Source: Isoetes taiwanensis (Eukaryota > Streptophyta > Lycopodiopsida > Isoetales > Isoetaceae). From it: a stretch of DNA of 64,000 nt. The notes below the pieces were generated by a model. That model was not told the DNA's origin. It saw nothing but the letters and a program-made list of their open reading frames with translations, and did not search any database. Made by a program: the position numbers and the translations under genes. Of this stretch, positions 1-11,754 are shown in pieces (positions within the stretch are counted from its first letter, which is position 1; every line of letters starts with the position of its first letter). The stretch lies in contig JAJEKV010000175.1 of NCBI GenBank assembly GCA_021234155.1, positions 789,576 to 853,575 on the forward strand. Reading direction: 5' to 3'.

Positions 1-868
1 TCTTGGTTGGTCTTCCTCCTTCGTATGATATTGAGCCTTGTTTTAAGAGCTAACCCGTTCATCTATAAACAAGCTGCGTTGTTTTTCTAATATGACCTTG
101 ACTTCTTCCTATTATTAAGGCTTGAAGATTTCGACGTCCTAATAATAAATATGTTGTTGTTTTAGAAAAAATCAGTTATGACGATAAAAAAGGTCAAAAT
201 TGTAAATTACAAGGGCCCTAGCAAAAAAAAATATCATCTTGGAAGCCTATGCATCCAACTTAGCTTAAGATTCAAATAGTTTGAAACAAAGGATCATGTC
301 ATTAGGTTATTGAAATATTCTTTGTTGAGAAGTTGGTTTAGGCCAGGACTAGGCTTTACAACAACAAAAAAGAAAAAGGAAAATAGCAACATACACATCC
401 CAAACCATTTGAAAATTAGGCCATGACTCCCAGTTTGTAAGATTATCAAGTATTCTGACATGTTTGTACAAGTATTGACAATGATCAATTGTGACATTAG
501 ATTATGCATTGTAACTGAGAAATAGATTGCTCATTATGAGGAAAAAAAGAAATGAAATAGAGAAATTTTGAATGGAAAAGACATAATCGACATGGTGTTT
601 TTTTTTTGGAAGGATACGAAAGCATGCCAGAAAAATGACACAAGACTAGGCACTACAAACTATGAAGGATGCATATTCCAATGGGAATGATATTATATGC
701 AGACAGTGTGCATACAGAGCTATGAGAAATATAGCTCTAAACCAATCATGTCAGTGCTCTTGATCTCTATTCTATTTGATGCAATTTTATTTATTTATAT
801 TCATGAGTCTCTAATAGTCATTTGTTGATATTAATGAGTCTTTTTGACAGTATAAATCTGACTCTTCA
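1..868. other. AT-rich stretch, no gene seen
   Basis: No convincing coding region, RNA gene or mobile-element boundary is visible. Open frames are short and of low complexity. Confidence 0.5.
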
Positions 869-1140
869 ATGTGGTGTAATGGGACCCATTGTCGTGTAGC
901 CAATCTCGACATGCATCGGAGCACATGCGACTATGGAGTCGTGGCCTCGTTCACTATGGACTTCCAATCAAATGTCAGAGATCTCAATTGCCAAGAAGCC
1001 ACGTGCAATTGGGTTGGGCAATTAAAAACTATACTGGAGGGTAGATGTTTGTGGTACTTTCACCATCATCATTGGTGGCAAATTGGCGAGAAGGGGGATA
1101 AAGAAGCAGTGAAGCCGATGACGAGTATAACGAATCCCAA

Positions 1141-1188
1141 CTGAACCTGAACCTGAACCTGAACCTGAACCTGAACCTGAACCTGAAC
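1141..1188 (+). repeat. hexanucleotide microsatellite (CTGAAC)8
   Basis: Eight perfect copies of CTGAAC in a row. Open frames crossing it (for example Gly-Ser or Phe-Arg runs on the minus strand) are products of the repeat and are not treated as genes. The bases from 1189 to 2226 hold nothing else I can identify. Confidence 0.97.
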
Positions 1189-2226
1189 CATAACCACAAC
1201 CAGTAGGAGAGGAACAGGCCCATGGCCAAAAAGGGAAAGATGAAGCCGAAACCCAGGATAAAACCCACAAGGCAGAGGCATTAACATGTTGAAGGTATTA
1301 CGATACAAAAGGAAAACTAGCATCAAGCTCCAAGATGGAAGCATGAACACATAAAACATCCATACCTCTAGACAAGTTTAGAACATCCGCCATGACATAG
1401 GAATAGGCCCGAAAATCTCCCCATCTGCCATACAAAAATTAGAGCACAAAAATACCCCAAAAAAAATGCCCTTCGTGACCAAGCGTATTCTAGGAAAAAA
1501 AAACGCTAATTTCAAAATACTCCAAGGTTTTTGACACACCACAGCTCAAATTAGCAACAATTTAACATAAGGATTTTGCATGAACCCTAACTTGGAATAA
1601 CCTTATTGGCATTATTCATTATTTGCTATGTTTATAGCGTTACGTTCAAGTTTTATTTCTAACCATTGATCTGGCAAATATTCTCGGTATTGTGCCAGAT
1701 CAATGGCCCTTAGAATTTTGAGAGAAAAAATGCATGCCAATGTCAATGGTGTAAACCGAACACATGGTTGAAGCAAAAACAAAAAGAGAAGCAAAATAGA
1801 AAACAACCAATGGTATAGCCTTCTGCCATACTGCCTGCCTGTTCAAAGCTGCCATAGCTTCACTACCCCACCGAATCCCTAAGAACGAGAAGCTACAGGA
1901 GAATTTCAAGCACAAATGCCCGGACCTTTCATGCCCGGTCGAATTTCATGGCTCACCCGGTATGAAACGGACCCACAATTAAATAGGAAAAGGTCCGATA
2001 TGGCTATAATAAGGGATCCGCGGCCCAGCTTAAGGGAGACCGGCCAGAATCCCGGACTTGGTTTCACCCCTACGGCAGTAATGAATCCGGCGTAATGGAA
2101 GACACACGCTTTTGCAATCCCGGCACCGATAGCTTTTGGCGGTCATTCCCAGACGCACAATAGAGGTTTATCTTTGTCTTTGCTCTCTATCTGCGGGACC
2201 ACGACATACAAATCCAATCTTCGGTG

Positions 2227-2697
2227 TTACGATCCGATCAAACTGCTAGCGGTATGACGGTGGTTGAGAATTACAAAGCGAATTTTAACTGTGGCGTTCT
2301 TTGTGAAGCTAGTCATTGATTCCATCTCTTGCGAGTGCTTAACGTCTTTCATTCCTTCGCCATGCTCAAATTTGAGAGCTCCATGCCGCAATCGATATGA
2401 TACAAACGCAGGTCCGCTTCCAACCTGCAAATCCCGCATGTTCACAGCCACCTTGTACGCTCCTATCCGCTGCCCAACGCCCTTCACATGCTTTCTAAAT
2501 TGGAACCTATGACATAGAGGACTAATTCCTAGAAAAAGGGGAGTTGCAAAGCACCCAAAATAGCATAAAACACTCAAGCTCCTCCCACATGGCAAATTAT
2601 ACCATTTTTTATGCAATACCATACGAAAATCATAGTCCAAACCACTGCCTGACACCCCTCCCCCAACCCAAAACGAAATTAGCACACTATATGGCAC
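2227..2697 (-). CDS. hypothetical 156-codon open frame, unrecognised
   Basis: This is one of the longer open frames in the AT-rich first 10 kb. The first 60 codons are low-polarity and Gly/Cys-rich. The rest has a more protein-like mixed composition, for example a stretch with GPAFVSYRLRHG near residue 95 and ending HTASSLIGS. I recognise no family and see no intron signals, signal peptide or partner gene. It could be the last exon of a decayed gene or chance. The sequence just downstream on the minus strand, 1900-2220, is somewhat richer in GC and CpG than its surroundings. Confidence 0.22.
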   Translation of the reverse strand: MPYSVLISFWVGGGVSGSGLDYDFRMVLHKKWYNLPCGRSLSVLCYFGCFATPLFLGISPLCHRFQFRKHVKGVGQRIGAYKVAVNMRDLQVGSGPAFVSYRLRHGALKFEHGEGMKDVKHSQEMESMTSFTKNATVKIRFVILNHRHTASSLIGS

Positions 2698-2726
2698 GGT
2701 AAGGCACCAGATATTGGAGTACTTAG

Positions 2727-2971
2727 TGGATGGATTTATGACGCATAAAAAGCTATTTCGAATGTAAGTTCAATAGAACTTTTTTTGAAGTTAAAAAGCC
2801 ATATCTTTGGCTAACCCTAGGTAACTATTTGAGTTCATTGGGATTAATTAGATATTCGTTATGGATGGATTTAATATGCATAAAAAGCTATTTCGAATGT
2901 AAGTTCAATAGAATTTTTTTTGAAGTTAAAAAGCCACATCTTTGGCTAACCCTAGGTAACTATTTGAGTTC
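2727..2971. repeat. local direct duplication, two 110-bp copies
   Basis: Bases 2727-2836 and 2862-2971 are near-identical, starting TGGATGGATTTA and ending TTTGAGTTC. They sit 135 bp apart with a 25-bp spacer. A few substitutions and no coding content suggest a recent segmental duplication of non-coding DNA. Confidence 0.92.
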
Positions 2972-3797
2972 GATTCCTAACAAAAATTTAAACAAAATTT
3001 GTTGAGACGAACAGAGACTGCTGGCGGTTATATGAGTCGTGATTAAAAGGCTATTTGTCGATTAAAATGCATCTAAACAAATAGCCTTTTAGTTTTAATC
3101 TTGCCCTGGTCACATTCACTTCGCATACCATAAACATAAGTAGAGGAATGAGTGCCACATTAGGATGCATGGTACCGAGGGGTATAAAAAAGTTGAAGTG
3201 AGGAGAATTGACGTACCCTTTACTCCAACAACGACTTGAAGCATTGGATTGATTCTTATCGTCCATGGAGAGCAAATGATTTATGCGGAATACTAAAACA
3301 TTATGTCTGTTTAAAAAACTCCTCCACTGCATTGAAAAGTTTCAGGGTAAAACGTTGATGGTGATGAACAGACAGAGAAATATAGACAGATTAACGTACC
3401 TGCCCTGGATAGAATGCTACATGTTGTTCAAGAACAACTAGAAAAACATGAATCCTGAGAAAAGGCTGAACCAAAAAGAAGAAGGGGACCAAAAAGTGGA
3501 AGGTGATGCATCTAACTTCTATTCAGGGTTCATTCAACTAGAGCTTCTGCCTGCCAGTAAACCTGTTGGTTGAAATATTAACTTTTTAATAATTTACTAA
3601 CGCCATATGATATGTGGTTTAGGAGACTTGATGAATGATCGCTGATGCAAAGCATGGCAAGAGAATAGTAGACCATTGAAATACTAATAGTCTCAGCACG
3701 AATTAAGAAGTCATGAACAGAGTGGGAGGACCTGCAGTCTAAATGATTTACAGTGGCTTCCATGCATGCAAATTAATCAAACACACCAGATCAATCA

Positions 3798-5501
3798 TTA
3801 TGTTACTTCATATTCATTTGCATAAATATTAGATAGCATAACAAAGGCTGCAGAATCCTGAGATTTGAACCGAAGGATATCTGCTAAAACACTCTCAGCA
3901 AGTTGCACATCCCCGTTGAATTTGCAAGCTGCAAGGAATGCCCTCCAAACTACAATGTCAGGCTTTGGCATTCTTAAAATAACATCCTTTGCCTCATGCA
4001 AATGTCCCACATGGCCTAATAGATCAATCATACAAACATAATGTTCAACAGTGGGCCCAAGTGCATGAACCCTACAGATAACTTGAAAGTAATGGCGTGC
4101 TGAATCCACAAGGCCAGCATGACTGCACGCAGTAAGAACTGAGACGTAGGTTACATAGTTAGGTTTTAGACCATGAAGCTGCATATGTTCAAACAATTTG
4201 ATGGCCTCATAAGCATTGCCGTGCTCCGCATATCCAGAAATCATAGCAGTCCAGAGAACCATATTCCATGTATGCATTCTATCAAAGATTTTCCTTGCGT
4301 CTCTGATGCTACCACACTTCGCATACATACAAACAACGTTGCTTGCCAAGGAAGCATCTGATCCAAAACTAGCTGTTATTAGGTGAGTGTAAATGTGCTT
4401 GCCACACAGTAGAGCACCCATACCTGCACAGGCAGTCAAAACACTACAATATGTGATTTTGTTCGGCGTAAAGCCTTGCCCCTGCATCTGCCAAAAGAGC
4501 TTAACAGACTCATGGTCCTCCCGAATTTTTAAGTAGGCTGAAATAATAGTATTCCATGAGGCCTCATTCACAAGATGCATTGTGCAGAACAGGTAATGTG
4601 CATCCTTAATATTCCCACACTTGTTATACATGCTGAGAAGCGCATTTCCTACAACTATATCAAATTCAAGCCTCGCATTTAAGAGATAAGCATGAACATA
4701 CTTGCTCCATTCTAAAACACCTACATTAATACAGGCACATAGTAAGCTGACATACGTAACTCTATTTGGTTCAAAACATTCCTCTTGCATTTGCAATATA
4801 AGTCTAAATACACTACTAACATCCCCAGACAGAGCATATCCTGAAATCAATGTGTTCCATGATACAACATCTTGGTAAGGCTTCCACTTGAAGACATGGA
4901 GGGCAGTATCAAAGCTCCCACATTTAGAGTACATACTAACTAAGGCATTTCCAACAGTTAAATGCGTCTCCAGCCCTTCTTTCAAGATGCAGCAATGAAT
5001 GTATTTTCCCCATTGCAAAGCTTCTGAGCTTGCACAGCCACTCAAAACACTCAAATATGTAACCTTGTTTGGCTTGGAAGGAGAGCCATGCATTTGCTTA
5101 TAGAGCTTGATTGCCTCAAATCCATCCCCAATTTGGACATAGCCTGTGATCATTGTGGTCCAGGTATACACATCTCGGTGGTCTGCTTGATCAAATGCAA
5201 GGGACGCCTCTGACATACTTTCACATTTAGCATACATGTTGATAAGCACATTTGCTAAAAGGATGCTTGAATGGTATCCAGTTTTGACAATGTGAGCATG
5301 GATTTGCCTTCCCTCTCTCAGGAGCTTTTTCGTTGTGCATGTGCATAAGAGAGAAAAATAAATGTCACAGAGGAAGGAAGAATCCCTTACATCTAGGGTA
5401 TCGAGAATGCGAAGAATTGCTTCACTTTGTCCTGCATTACAGAGAGCCAAAATGTGTGACTTAATGGTTCCTTTTGACATGCTGTCACTAGATTTGTTCA
5501 C
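3798..5501 (-). CDS. PLS-class pentatricopeptide-repeat protein, C-terminally short
   Basis: An intronless frame of 567 residues. PLS-class PPR proteins bind RNA in plastids or mitochondria, where many specify C-to-U editing sites or assist splicing; that role is inferred from family. The repeat signature returns about every 101 residues: VYTWTTMITGY (residue 111), VVSWNTLISGY, EASWNTIISAY, MVLWTAMISGY, then IVVWRAFLAAC. Between them lie the usual GxxIH and VGNAL-SMYxKCG units. The protein ends at LSNIYANEYEVT, inside the E-type region, so the rest of E, E+ and DYW domains are missing. Either it works without a deaminase domain, or the 3' end was lost by a stop or an unseen splice. The first Met (MNKSSDSMSK) was chosen as the first in frame. 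No clear transit peptide is visible, so the start may lie in an upstream exon. Confidence 0.88.
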   Translation of the reverse strand: MNKSSDSMSKGTIKSHILALCNAGQSEAILRILDTLDVRDSSFLCDIYFSLLCTCTTKKLLREGRQIHAHIVKTGYHSSILLANVLINMYAKCESMSEASLAFDQADHRDVYTWTTMITGYVQIGDGFEAIKLYKQMHGSPSKPNKVTYLSVLSGCASSEALQWGKYIHCCILKEGLETHLTVGNALVSMYSKCGSFDTALHVFKWKPYQDVVSWNTLISGYALSGDVSSVFRLILQMQEECFEPNRVTYVSLLCACINVGVLEWSKYVHAYLLNARLEFDIVVGNALLSMYNKCGNIKDAHYLFCTMHLVNEASWNTIISAYLKIREDHESVKLFWQMQGQGFTPNKITYCSVLTACAGMGALLCGKHIYTHLITASFGSDASLASNVVCMYAKCGSIRDARKIFDRMHTWNMVLWTAMISGYAEHGNAYEAIKLFEHMQLHGLKPNYVTYVSVLTACSHAGLVDSARHYFQVICRVHALGPTVEHYVCMIDLLGHVGHLHEAKDVILRMPKPDIVVWRAFLAACKFNGDVQLAESVLADILRFKSQDSAAFVMLSNIYANEYEVT

Positions 5502-5689
5502 AACAGTTTGCCTCGCTATCCATTTTCGGTCCAGAAATGACGCGTTCCGGAGAAAACATTAATGTAGTTGGAAGGCCTTCAACTTGTTGAAGATCTTCCG
5601 TCGAATAAATTGTGCTGTGTTTGGGAAATGCCTAATTTTGCCACGTGGGCAAAACTAATTATTTTAAATTGATTGCTTGTGGTGGCAGG

Positions 5690-5776
5690 GCCTCTCATCA
5701 CGCTGCCTTGTGGCGTGACGTTAAAATCTCTTCTTCTTCTTCTTCTTCTTATTCTATTCTATTCTATTCTATTCTT
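5690..5776 (+). mobile_element. SINE-like 3' end with (TTC)n/(CTATT)n tail
   Basis: The bases GCTGCCTTGTGGCGTGACGT, followed by TAAAATCTC, run straight into (TTC)n and then (CTATT)n up to about 5776. Almost the same terminus, with a different simple-repeat tail, occurs at 46.23 kb. That points to a retroposed family with variable microsatellite tails. The 5' limit is unclear; 5690 is where the similarity begins for me. Confidence 0.5.
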
Positions 5777-6290
5777 CAATAGAGGAGGAAGATCCACTTC
5801 AAGAAAAATACAATTGGCATAAATCTAACTCGATATGATTTGCCATTCATGAAATCGTATCATTATTATTACATAAGGTTTCAATGGTTAATATGGTGTA
5901 TTGAGAAAAAAGCGTAGGAAAATAGGGCTTTAGGGAATCTTTCCTATGTCTGTATTTCAGGATGGGTTTGTTGGGGTCAAGCTTTTGATGTAGAGGGACA
6001 GGTTTAGAAGGTGAAATTGATGTGAGAAGATCTTTTTGTTGTTCTTATTTCATTTCATGGCGATTCAGGCCCAACTATCCTGTGTTAGCTTGGAGTTGCA
6101 GTTCTATTTCCTTTTGCTTCCGTTGTTTCGTCCTCTACTGCAAGTAGAATATCTGTTGGCAGTCGTCGTTTAGGGCAGCGGCATTGCAAGTCGTTGTTGC
6201 TGCCTTATCTTGAGATTCCGAGCACCAAACCTGCCATAGGTAAACGAGTTCATGAGGGGGATTAACCTGTGAGGATTAGAAGCCCAAGCA

Positions 6291-6454
6291 TGGAATTATT
6301 TTGCTTTGTTATTCCTACAGAGCAGAAGCAAAAAGGCTCTTGGGCATTTGTCCTTGTTTATTTCCACTTTTAGGTTTAGTAAGGAAAGCATGTAATCATT
6401 TTGCTTTGTTATTCCTGCAGACCAGAAGAAAGAAGGATCCCGAACATTTGTCTG
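6291..6454. repeat. duplicated block, two copies of about 64 bp
   Basis: Bases 6291-6355 and 6390-6454 share ATTTTGCTTTGTTATTCCT, then CAGA-CAGAAG and an AAGG-ATTTGTC stretch. Each resembles a pyrimidine-rich splice acceptor plus start of an exon, so this may be a tandemly copied exon edge, but no host gene is recognised. Flanking 5777-6290 shows nothing definable. Confidence 0.7.
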
Positions 6455-8160
6455 TGCATTAGGACGAGCTGGAGTATGTGAGTGTACAAGAAGAAGCCTC
6501 AACACAAGTGATTTTGAACAAAATTAAGCACATTGGAATTACAGGTTATACAGACATACAGACTAGGTGCTTGCACAAGCACTGCTTATAGAATTTCCTT
6601 ACAGACTAGTTGCTTGTACAAGAATTACTTACTGAATATACTTACTCAGAATATATATGATGGGGGGCGGTATACAAGTTATAGGTTTCTTGTATAGTAT
6701 TTGCTTACAGGTTGCAGGGGATATTATATGATGGGGCAATGTTGAAGATGTTCAGATAAATTCCCTAATTGCTGCATTCATTTGAAAATGATAAAAGAAA
6801 AGGAGATTTTTGTTTTTGTCAAAATGTTGTTTGGATTGACAAGTAAAAAAAAGTTTATGTGTTCATGTGGAAAATCAGACTTTCTGATTACATGATGCTG
6901 AGGCATTGGCTTGCCGTGGAAGTGGAAGGAAGCTTTGAAGAATAAACAATTGAATGGCAAAAGGAGGGAATAGCCCTTGCCCTTTAAGGGTGGACAAGTT
7001 GCTTGGAGTTGGGTCCGAATCCCCCAGCTTGTACCTTATGTATGCTTGTACTTGCAGGTCGCAAGTTGGAGGCTGATGTAGTGGAGGCAGAACTTGGCAT
7101 ACAATATGTGAACGGCCTCTTGTAGGGGCTCTCTTTTTGCTGTAGTGGAAATAGTTTGAAGGCCACGAATCTTGTGGACCAAGGTGCAGAGATGATGTAT
7201 TAGGATCCCTAGTATTGTGCATATCCCTACATAGAACCATCATCCAATTAAATTGGGATTATGTCAACTCCAAAACCACGCCAACCTATGGTTGCTTTCT
7301 AGGGACTTTTGTCTTTTTTTTTTAATTTTTTTTTGGACTTGCTAAATCATATAAACATTGCATTTCTCTTTGATCTTTTATATGTGACTCGAAATATGTA
7401 AAACACAAGGGCAAATTGTTCAAACTTATGACATCATAAACTTAGAACATTGGGACAAAAAAGATATATAATTTGATAACATATTACAAGTTTTTTGGGC
7501 AGGAACAACCTTAGAAATTATGAATATATGAAATGAATATCAATAAAAACAATGATATATTCAAATAAAATATTATGGCACCAATCCATGCTTTTCCACA
7601 TAAGAGACAAGGTGTGGTTCCCTGTCAATTCTTATGTCCAGTTCTAGATGTGATTCTAACACCTCATGCATTGTCATCCCCATAGCCAGATTATTCATAA
7701 TAGGCATAAAATGGCCAGAAATCATTTGTCTTAAAAAGTTTTTGGAGCATAAAATGGTGGATTTAGGGCCCGAGCTTGATTGTAGAAGCAATTCAAAATA
7801 CGTCAAAATGTGTATTTAAATGCAATTCAAGCCATACCAACGTGGTTTTAAGTCAATTAGCATTGTACAAGTTGCACTATTAGTTCAATGAAGTGCTTGC
7901 CCCTTAGCTTCATATCAAGATGAGATTTCGTCCTGAAAGACAAAAAATTGTATGTATTACATCAAAGAATATTAATAATATAAACAATATTTGCATAATA
8001 TACGAATCAAATGCCATAGCTAACAATGATGCTAATATAATGCACATTAAACATCAGCTTTGAACATGTGAGATTTCGTACAAATCAATTAACATTACCT
8101 AGTACATGCTACATAGTGGCAAGAAAATAAATATGAGATAGAGGAGAAAGTCATGCTCCA
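6455..8160. other. AT-rich stretch, no gene recognised
   Basis: Only short open frames are present. One on the minus strand (7573-7806, 77 codons, ending LVSYVEKHGLVP) has protein-like composition but no family I know. Otherwise nothing. Confidence 0.4.
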
Positions 8161-8166
8161 AAGTGC

Positions 8167-8236
8167 CTAATGTTATAATGCAAGGATTGTGGCACAATAA
8201 ACTAATGTTATAATGCAAGTATTGTGGCACAATAAA
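8167..8236. repeat. 35-bp tandem duplication
   Basis: Two head-to-tail copies (8167-8201 and 8202-8236) differ at one base. Each begins CTAATGTTATAATGCAAG and ends GGCACAATAAA. Confidence 0.95.
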
Positions 8237-8563
8237 CCGGACATGAAAAATGCACACACTCATAAGACTATTAAAATTTATTTAAGTCTATAATACCAAA
8301 TAAAAAAAAAAAGCTAAAAAACCCAATAAATGATCGAAACCCTAACTTTCGATGGGGCAGCCAAAAGCCAGAATCAGCGAAACACTCCAACGAGGAGAAT
8401 TTGGTCTTCTGCATCTTGTATCGTGTTTTTTAGAAATAGATTTAGGCAACGAGAGGTCGTTCTGATGCTAGATGCTGCAAGGAGTTCATCATACATCCAT
8501 GGATTGGCCGTAGTGACTTAGCATACTTCAACAAATTGCCAGGCCCCTGTTGCAATTAGTCAA

Positions 8564-9095
8564 GTGCAAATCACATTGTGCGTGATGTTATTCTAGTAGA
8601 ACTACAAATCACGCTGAGCGTGATTTAGATCCTAGTCATGTAGTTGAAAAGGTGCAAATCACGCTGAGCGTGAATTAGATTCCATCGATCATGAGCAAGT
8701 GCTTTATATTCCATCAGAAATGCAAATCGGGCTGCCAGTGATTCTTCCATTAGTCATTTATGCAAATCATGCTAGGACTTCCTCAGGAACCCATGTTAAG
8801 ATGGGTTAAGATTAGAATATATACAGACAGAAATAAGTAAGTGCCCAAGTCGTTAGTATCAGCAAGACTCATCGTGGTTGACATCATGGAGGCTCATAGT
8901 GCCTTTCTAAAATCTGCAATAATAGTCTGTTGTCAAGTGATTACCTTATTGCTAAATCAAAGCTTTGCCCAGTTTTTATTGCACTATTTGAACAGCTTTT
9001 TGAAGCAGGGCTCCTTTTCAAAGCCCTTACAAGTGCAATTCACGCCCAGCGTGCGATTTAGTATTCCTATAATATGTGCAAATCAGTGCTTTTTT
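8564..9095. repeat. array of degenerate palindromes built on GTGCAAATCACGCT / AGCGTGATTT
   Basis: About seven copies of a hairpin motif start near 8566, 8606, 8656, 8724, 8764, 9035 and 9077. The best copy (8606-8626) is a perfect inverted repeat: arm AAATCACGCT, one G, arm AGCGTGATTT. The others are eroded. The motif is usually preceded by GTGC or TGC. Spacing is irregular (40-68 bp in the main cluster), unlike a simple tandem repeat. No CRISPR-like regularity is present. Function is unknown. Confidence 0.85.
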
Positions 9096-9104
9096 TGCAT
9101 AACA

Positions 9105-9206
9105 GAAAGGTGCAATGGCAGGAAAGAATGGCAAACTAGAAAGGTGCACTGGCAGGAAAGAATGGCAAACCTGAAAGGTGCAGTGGCAGGAAAGAATGGT
9201 AAACAA
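9105..9206. repeat. three tandem copies of a 34-bp unit
   Basis: Units at 9105-9138, 9139-9172 and 9173-9206 start GAAAGGTGCA and contain GGCAGGAAAGAATGG. Because 34 is not a multiple of three, the open frame running through is read in three phases. This argues against coding use. Confidence 0.95.
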
Positions 9207-9590
9207 GGCCTAACGTGCTTTAGAATGGTTTAATTATCTCTGCTTTAGTTGTTTTGGCAAACTCAGAAGATTGGAAGGGCTGGGCAATGTGGCTAGCCAT
9301 ATTTATGAACTTGTCACTCCAAAATGATCTAGCTCAGTAGACAAAGGCAGAACCATACAGAAATATATTTTTGGATCATTTTATGCATCTTCACATGATG
9401 TATCTAAGAAAAAGAGGTGAAATCATTTCTATCTAGCATTATATCGGTTGTATCAGGCACCAGGCAATACTAGCAAAGCTCGTATTCATGGGTTCCAGGA
9501 TAAATTTAAGAATAACATGTAAAAACGTTTGAGATGTAAGTACACAATAAATATTGATTTGTACCTCTGGTAGTTGCAAGAACTCAGCAA

Positions 9591-9680
9591 GTCTTGTGTT
9601 TGTGCATCCAGAGCCAAGTCTCGTGTTTGGGCATCCAGTCCAGAGCCTCGTGCTTGGGCATCCATGGGCATCCAGAGCCA
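9591..9680. repeat. about 30-bp degenerate tandem repeat, three units
   Basis: The unit is roughly GTCTCGTGTTTGGGCATCCA followed by GAGCCA, repeated with small changes. The stretch between here and 9206 has no gene. Confidence 0.8.
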
Positions 9681-9837
9681 GGCCGTCCCAACATGCTATG
9701 TTCTTTATAAAACGTCCGTAAATGAATTCTATTCTGGCTTTTCCCGCTCAGTTATTATTTTGAATCTTATTTTCCCGCTCAGGCAATTTTTATTGCCCGC
9801 CTAAACTACCTCTTGGAGCCCTTCTCAAATGACACTC

Positions 9838-9964
9838 GAAAGACCCACAAGCCCGCTTTCAAAGACCCACAAGCCCGTCCGCTAGGTACAATGAGCGACA
9901 CTCCAGAAGACCCACAAGCCCGTTTCAGAAGACCCACAAGCCTGTTTTTGCTAGGTACAATGAC
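9838..9964. repeat. nested tandem repeat of AGACCCACAAGCCCG
   Basis: Four copies of AGACCCACAAGCC(C/T)G lie in two pairs. Each pair is followed by GCTAGGTACAATGA, giving a higher-order unit of about 66 bp. A smaller duplication of CATCCGGAGAT follows at about 10022-10055. Confidence 0.92.
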
Positions 9965-10329
9965 GATCAAGAAAAGGCATAAGCCATTTACGCTAAACCG
10001 GTATTTCTTTCTTTTACGTTTGCATCCGGAGATAGATACATCATACATCCGGAGATCGATAGGGAGGCAAATCGCGGATATGGATAAAAGCAAGGGGAAA
10101 GACTTTTTTTCGTCATGATCATGAGGAGTGCCATTTTACACAAAGGATGCGGTCTTGGGGACACTCGATCGGCCTCTAATGGCCTAAACAACTCCTTTCC
10201 ACTTGCCATGGTGCCCAGAAATTTGTTCCTCTTTAAGATTGCTTTTTTCTTCCGCTTCTTCTTCTTCAGAGCTTGTTCAAAGCCGATTAGAAGGTTTCCT
10301 TTGCTCATTTTCCAAGGTATGTATGTGTC

Positions 10330-11754
10330 GGGAATGAGTTTGGGGCATAAATAAAGTTTCTCGTTTTTCTTTATTTTCGTTTCTTCTAAGTATGATACGT
10401 TTTAGTTTTAGCATCTTTTTTAGAATGTAAATGTGCTTGAAAACCACGCCAAGCATGCTCTCTTTTTGGCTTTATCTAACTTTTGTAGATAACAACTAAC
10501 TTCAGTTTAAGCCTATTTTTTAGTTAAATTGGTCTTTTTGGTTTTTTTTTAGGTGATGGGATGCATTTATAAGTAAGCCTATTTTGGTGTTTCAGCGTAT
10601 TTTCAAGGTAAACTAAACACTTTGTATTACACCATTACCGTTTGCTATATTGACTATGTCTAAGCTTATTCATGATGTTAGATACTATAAAGTTCTTGGT
10701 TTAGAATATATTTTTTACTCGACTTTCAAAGCGATTTTGGTAGCATAATTCATGTGGATAGTGTCAATTCGAAAATGTGTATCTTCTTACATGTTCAGCT
10801 CCTTATTATGAGCCCAACTTAGAAAATGTGAATCTTCTTCCATGTCCTGCCATGTGAATTTTGATGAACTAATCCTCTGTGTTTTCAATATCGTAGCTTT
10901 GGTCGTAATGGCACGATGCTTACAAGTAGAAATATGCTAAGCTGAATTCTTCTTTGGACCGTGAAGAATTGATCTACATTAGGAATCGTAGGTTAAAAGG
11001 TGGAGGAGAAACATTGGAGTTCTAAAAGATGGAATGTGGAAGGTGGAGGAAAAACATTCTAGTTCTATAAAAAGTAACCTTTTTTTATTTGGTGATCCAC
11101 AACTTTATGAAACTTAGTTGTGTGTTTTATTTTTGTGCATCCTTTTGTAATAATACTGTTGTACTCAAATTTCTTCATCATTTTCTTCTATCATTTGCGT
11201 GCTATTATGCTATATTATGAAATGTTGTCTATCCTTAAAGAAATATGATATTATATTTTTGTGCTTTTCACATAAGACTTTGAGAATTTGAATATGTCAC
11301 TAAAAACACGCATAAAATTTGTCCCAAAATTAAGACATAATCCCAATTTAATGGAATGATGGTTATAGCATTTATTTTGTAACTTTGAATTGGTAATATG
11401 CTAATTTTAAAAGGATCTATTTTAGAGTCAACAATGTATTTGAATTATTTGTAAAGGTTGTCAAAGCCCCTAGAAAATAGAGCCATCTAAGCGTTTGACC
11501 CCATCCAACGCTTAGATGTAGGGCTAGGATGACCCCCAGAGGGCATACGCATGGGAATGTTCCAAGATCCAAAGGCTGGGAATCCACGACCTTTGGAGCA
11601 TCAAAGTGCAAAGGTAAAATGATGGGAGCTGAGAGATTAGTAGTTGATACTGCTACTATGCTAAAAGAAATGCTACAATCAACAAGTGAATAATGTGATG
11701 TCTCTTCAAAAAGGATAAAAGCAAGTTGGCTATTGCAGCTATAAGGGTGGTTTT
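10330..11754. other. no gene recognised; small duplications
   Basis: AT-rich DNA. A 43-bp duplication with AGGTGGAGGA-AAACATT occurs at about 10997-11075, and a 57-bp one with GAAAATGTG-ATCTTCTT at about 10772-10860. No protein family is recognised. Confidence 0.4.

Noticed and set aside
1022-1359. Several minus-strand frames of 79-96 codons with Gly-Ser, Phe-Arg or Val-Gln repeats
   Set aside because: All three frames are open because (CTGAAC)8 has a period divisible by three; there is no independent support.
8564-8785. CRISPR-like array
   Set aside because: Spacing is irregular, the motif is degenerate, no cas genes are present, and the context is a plant nuclear genome.
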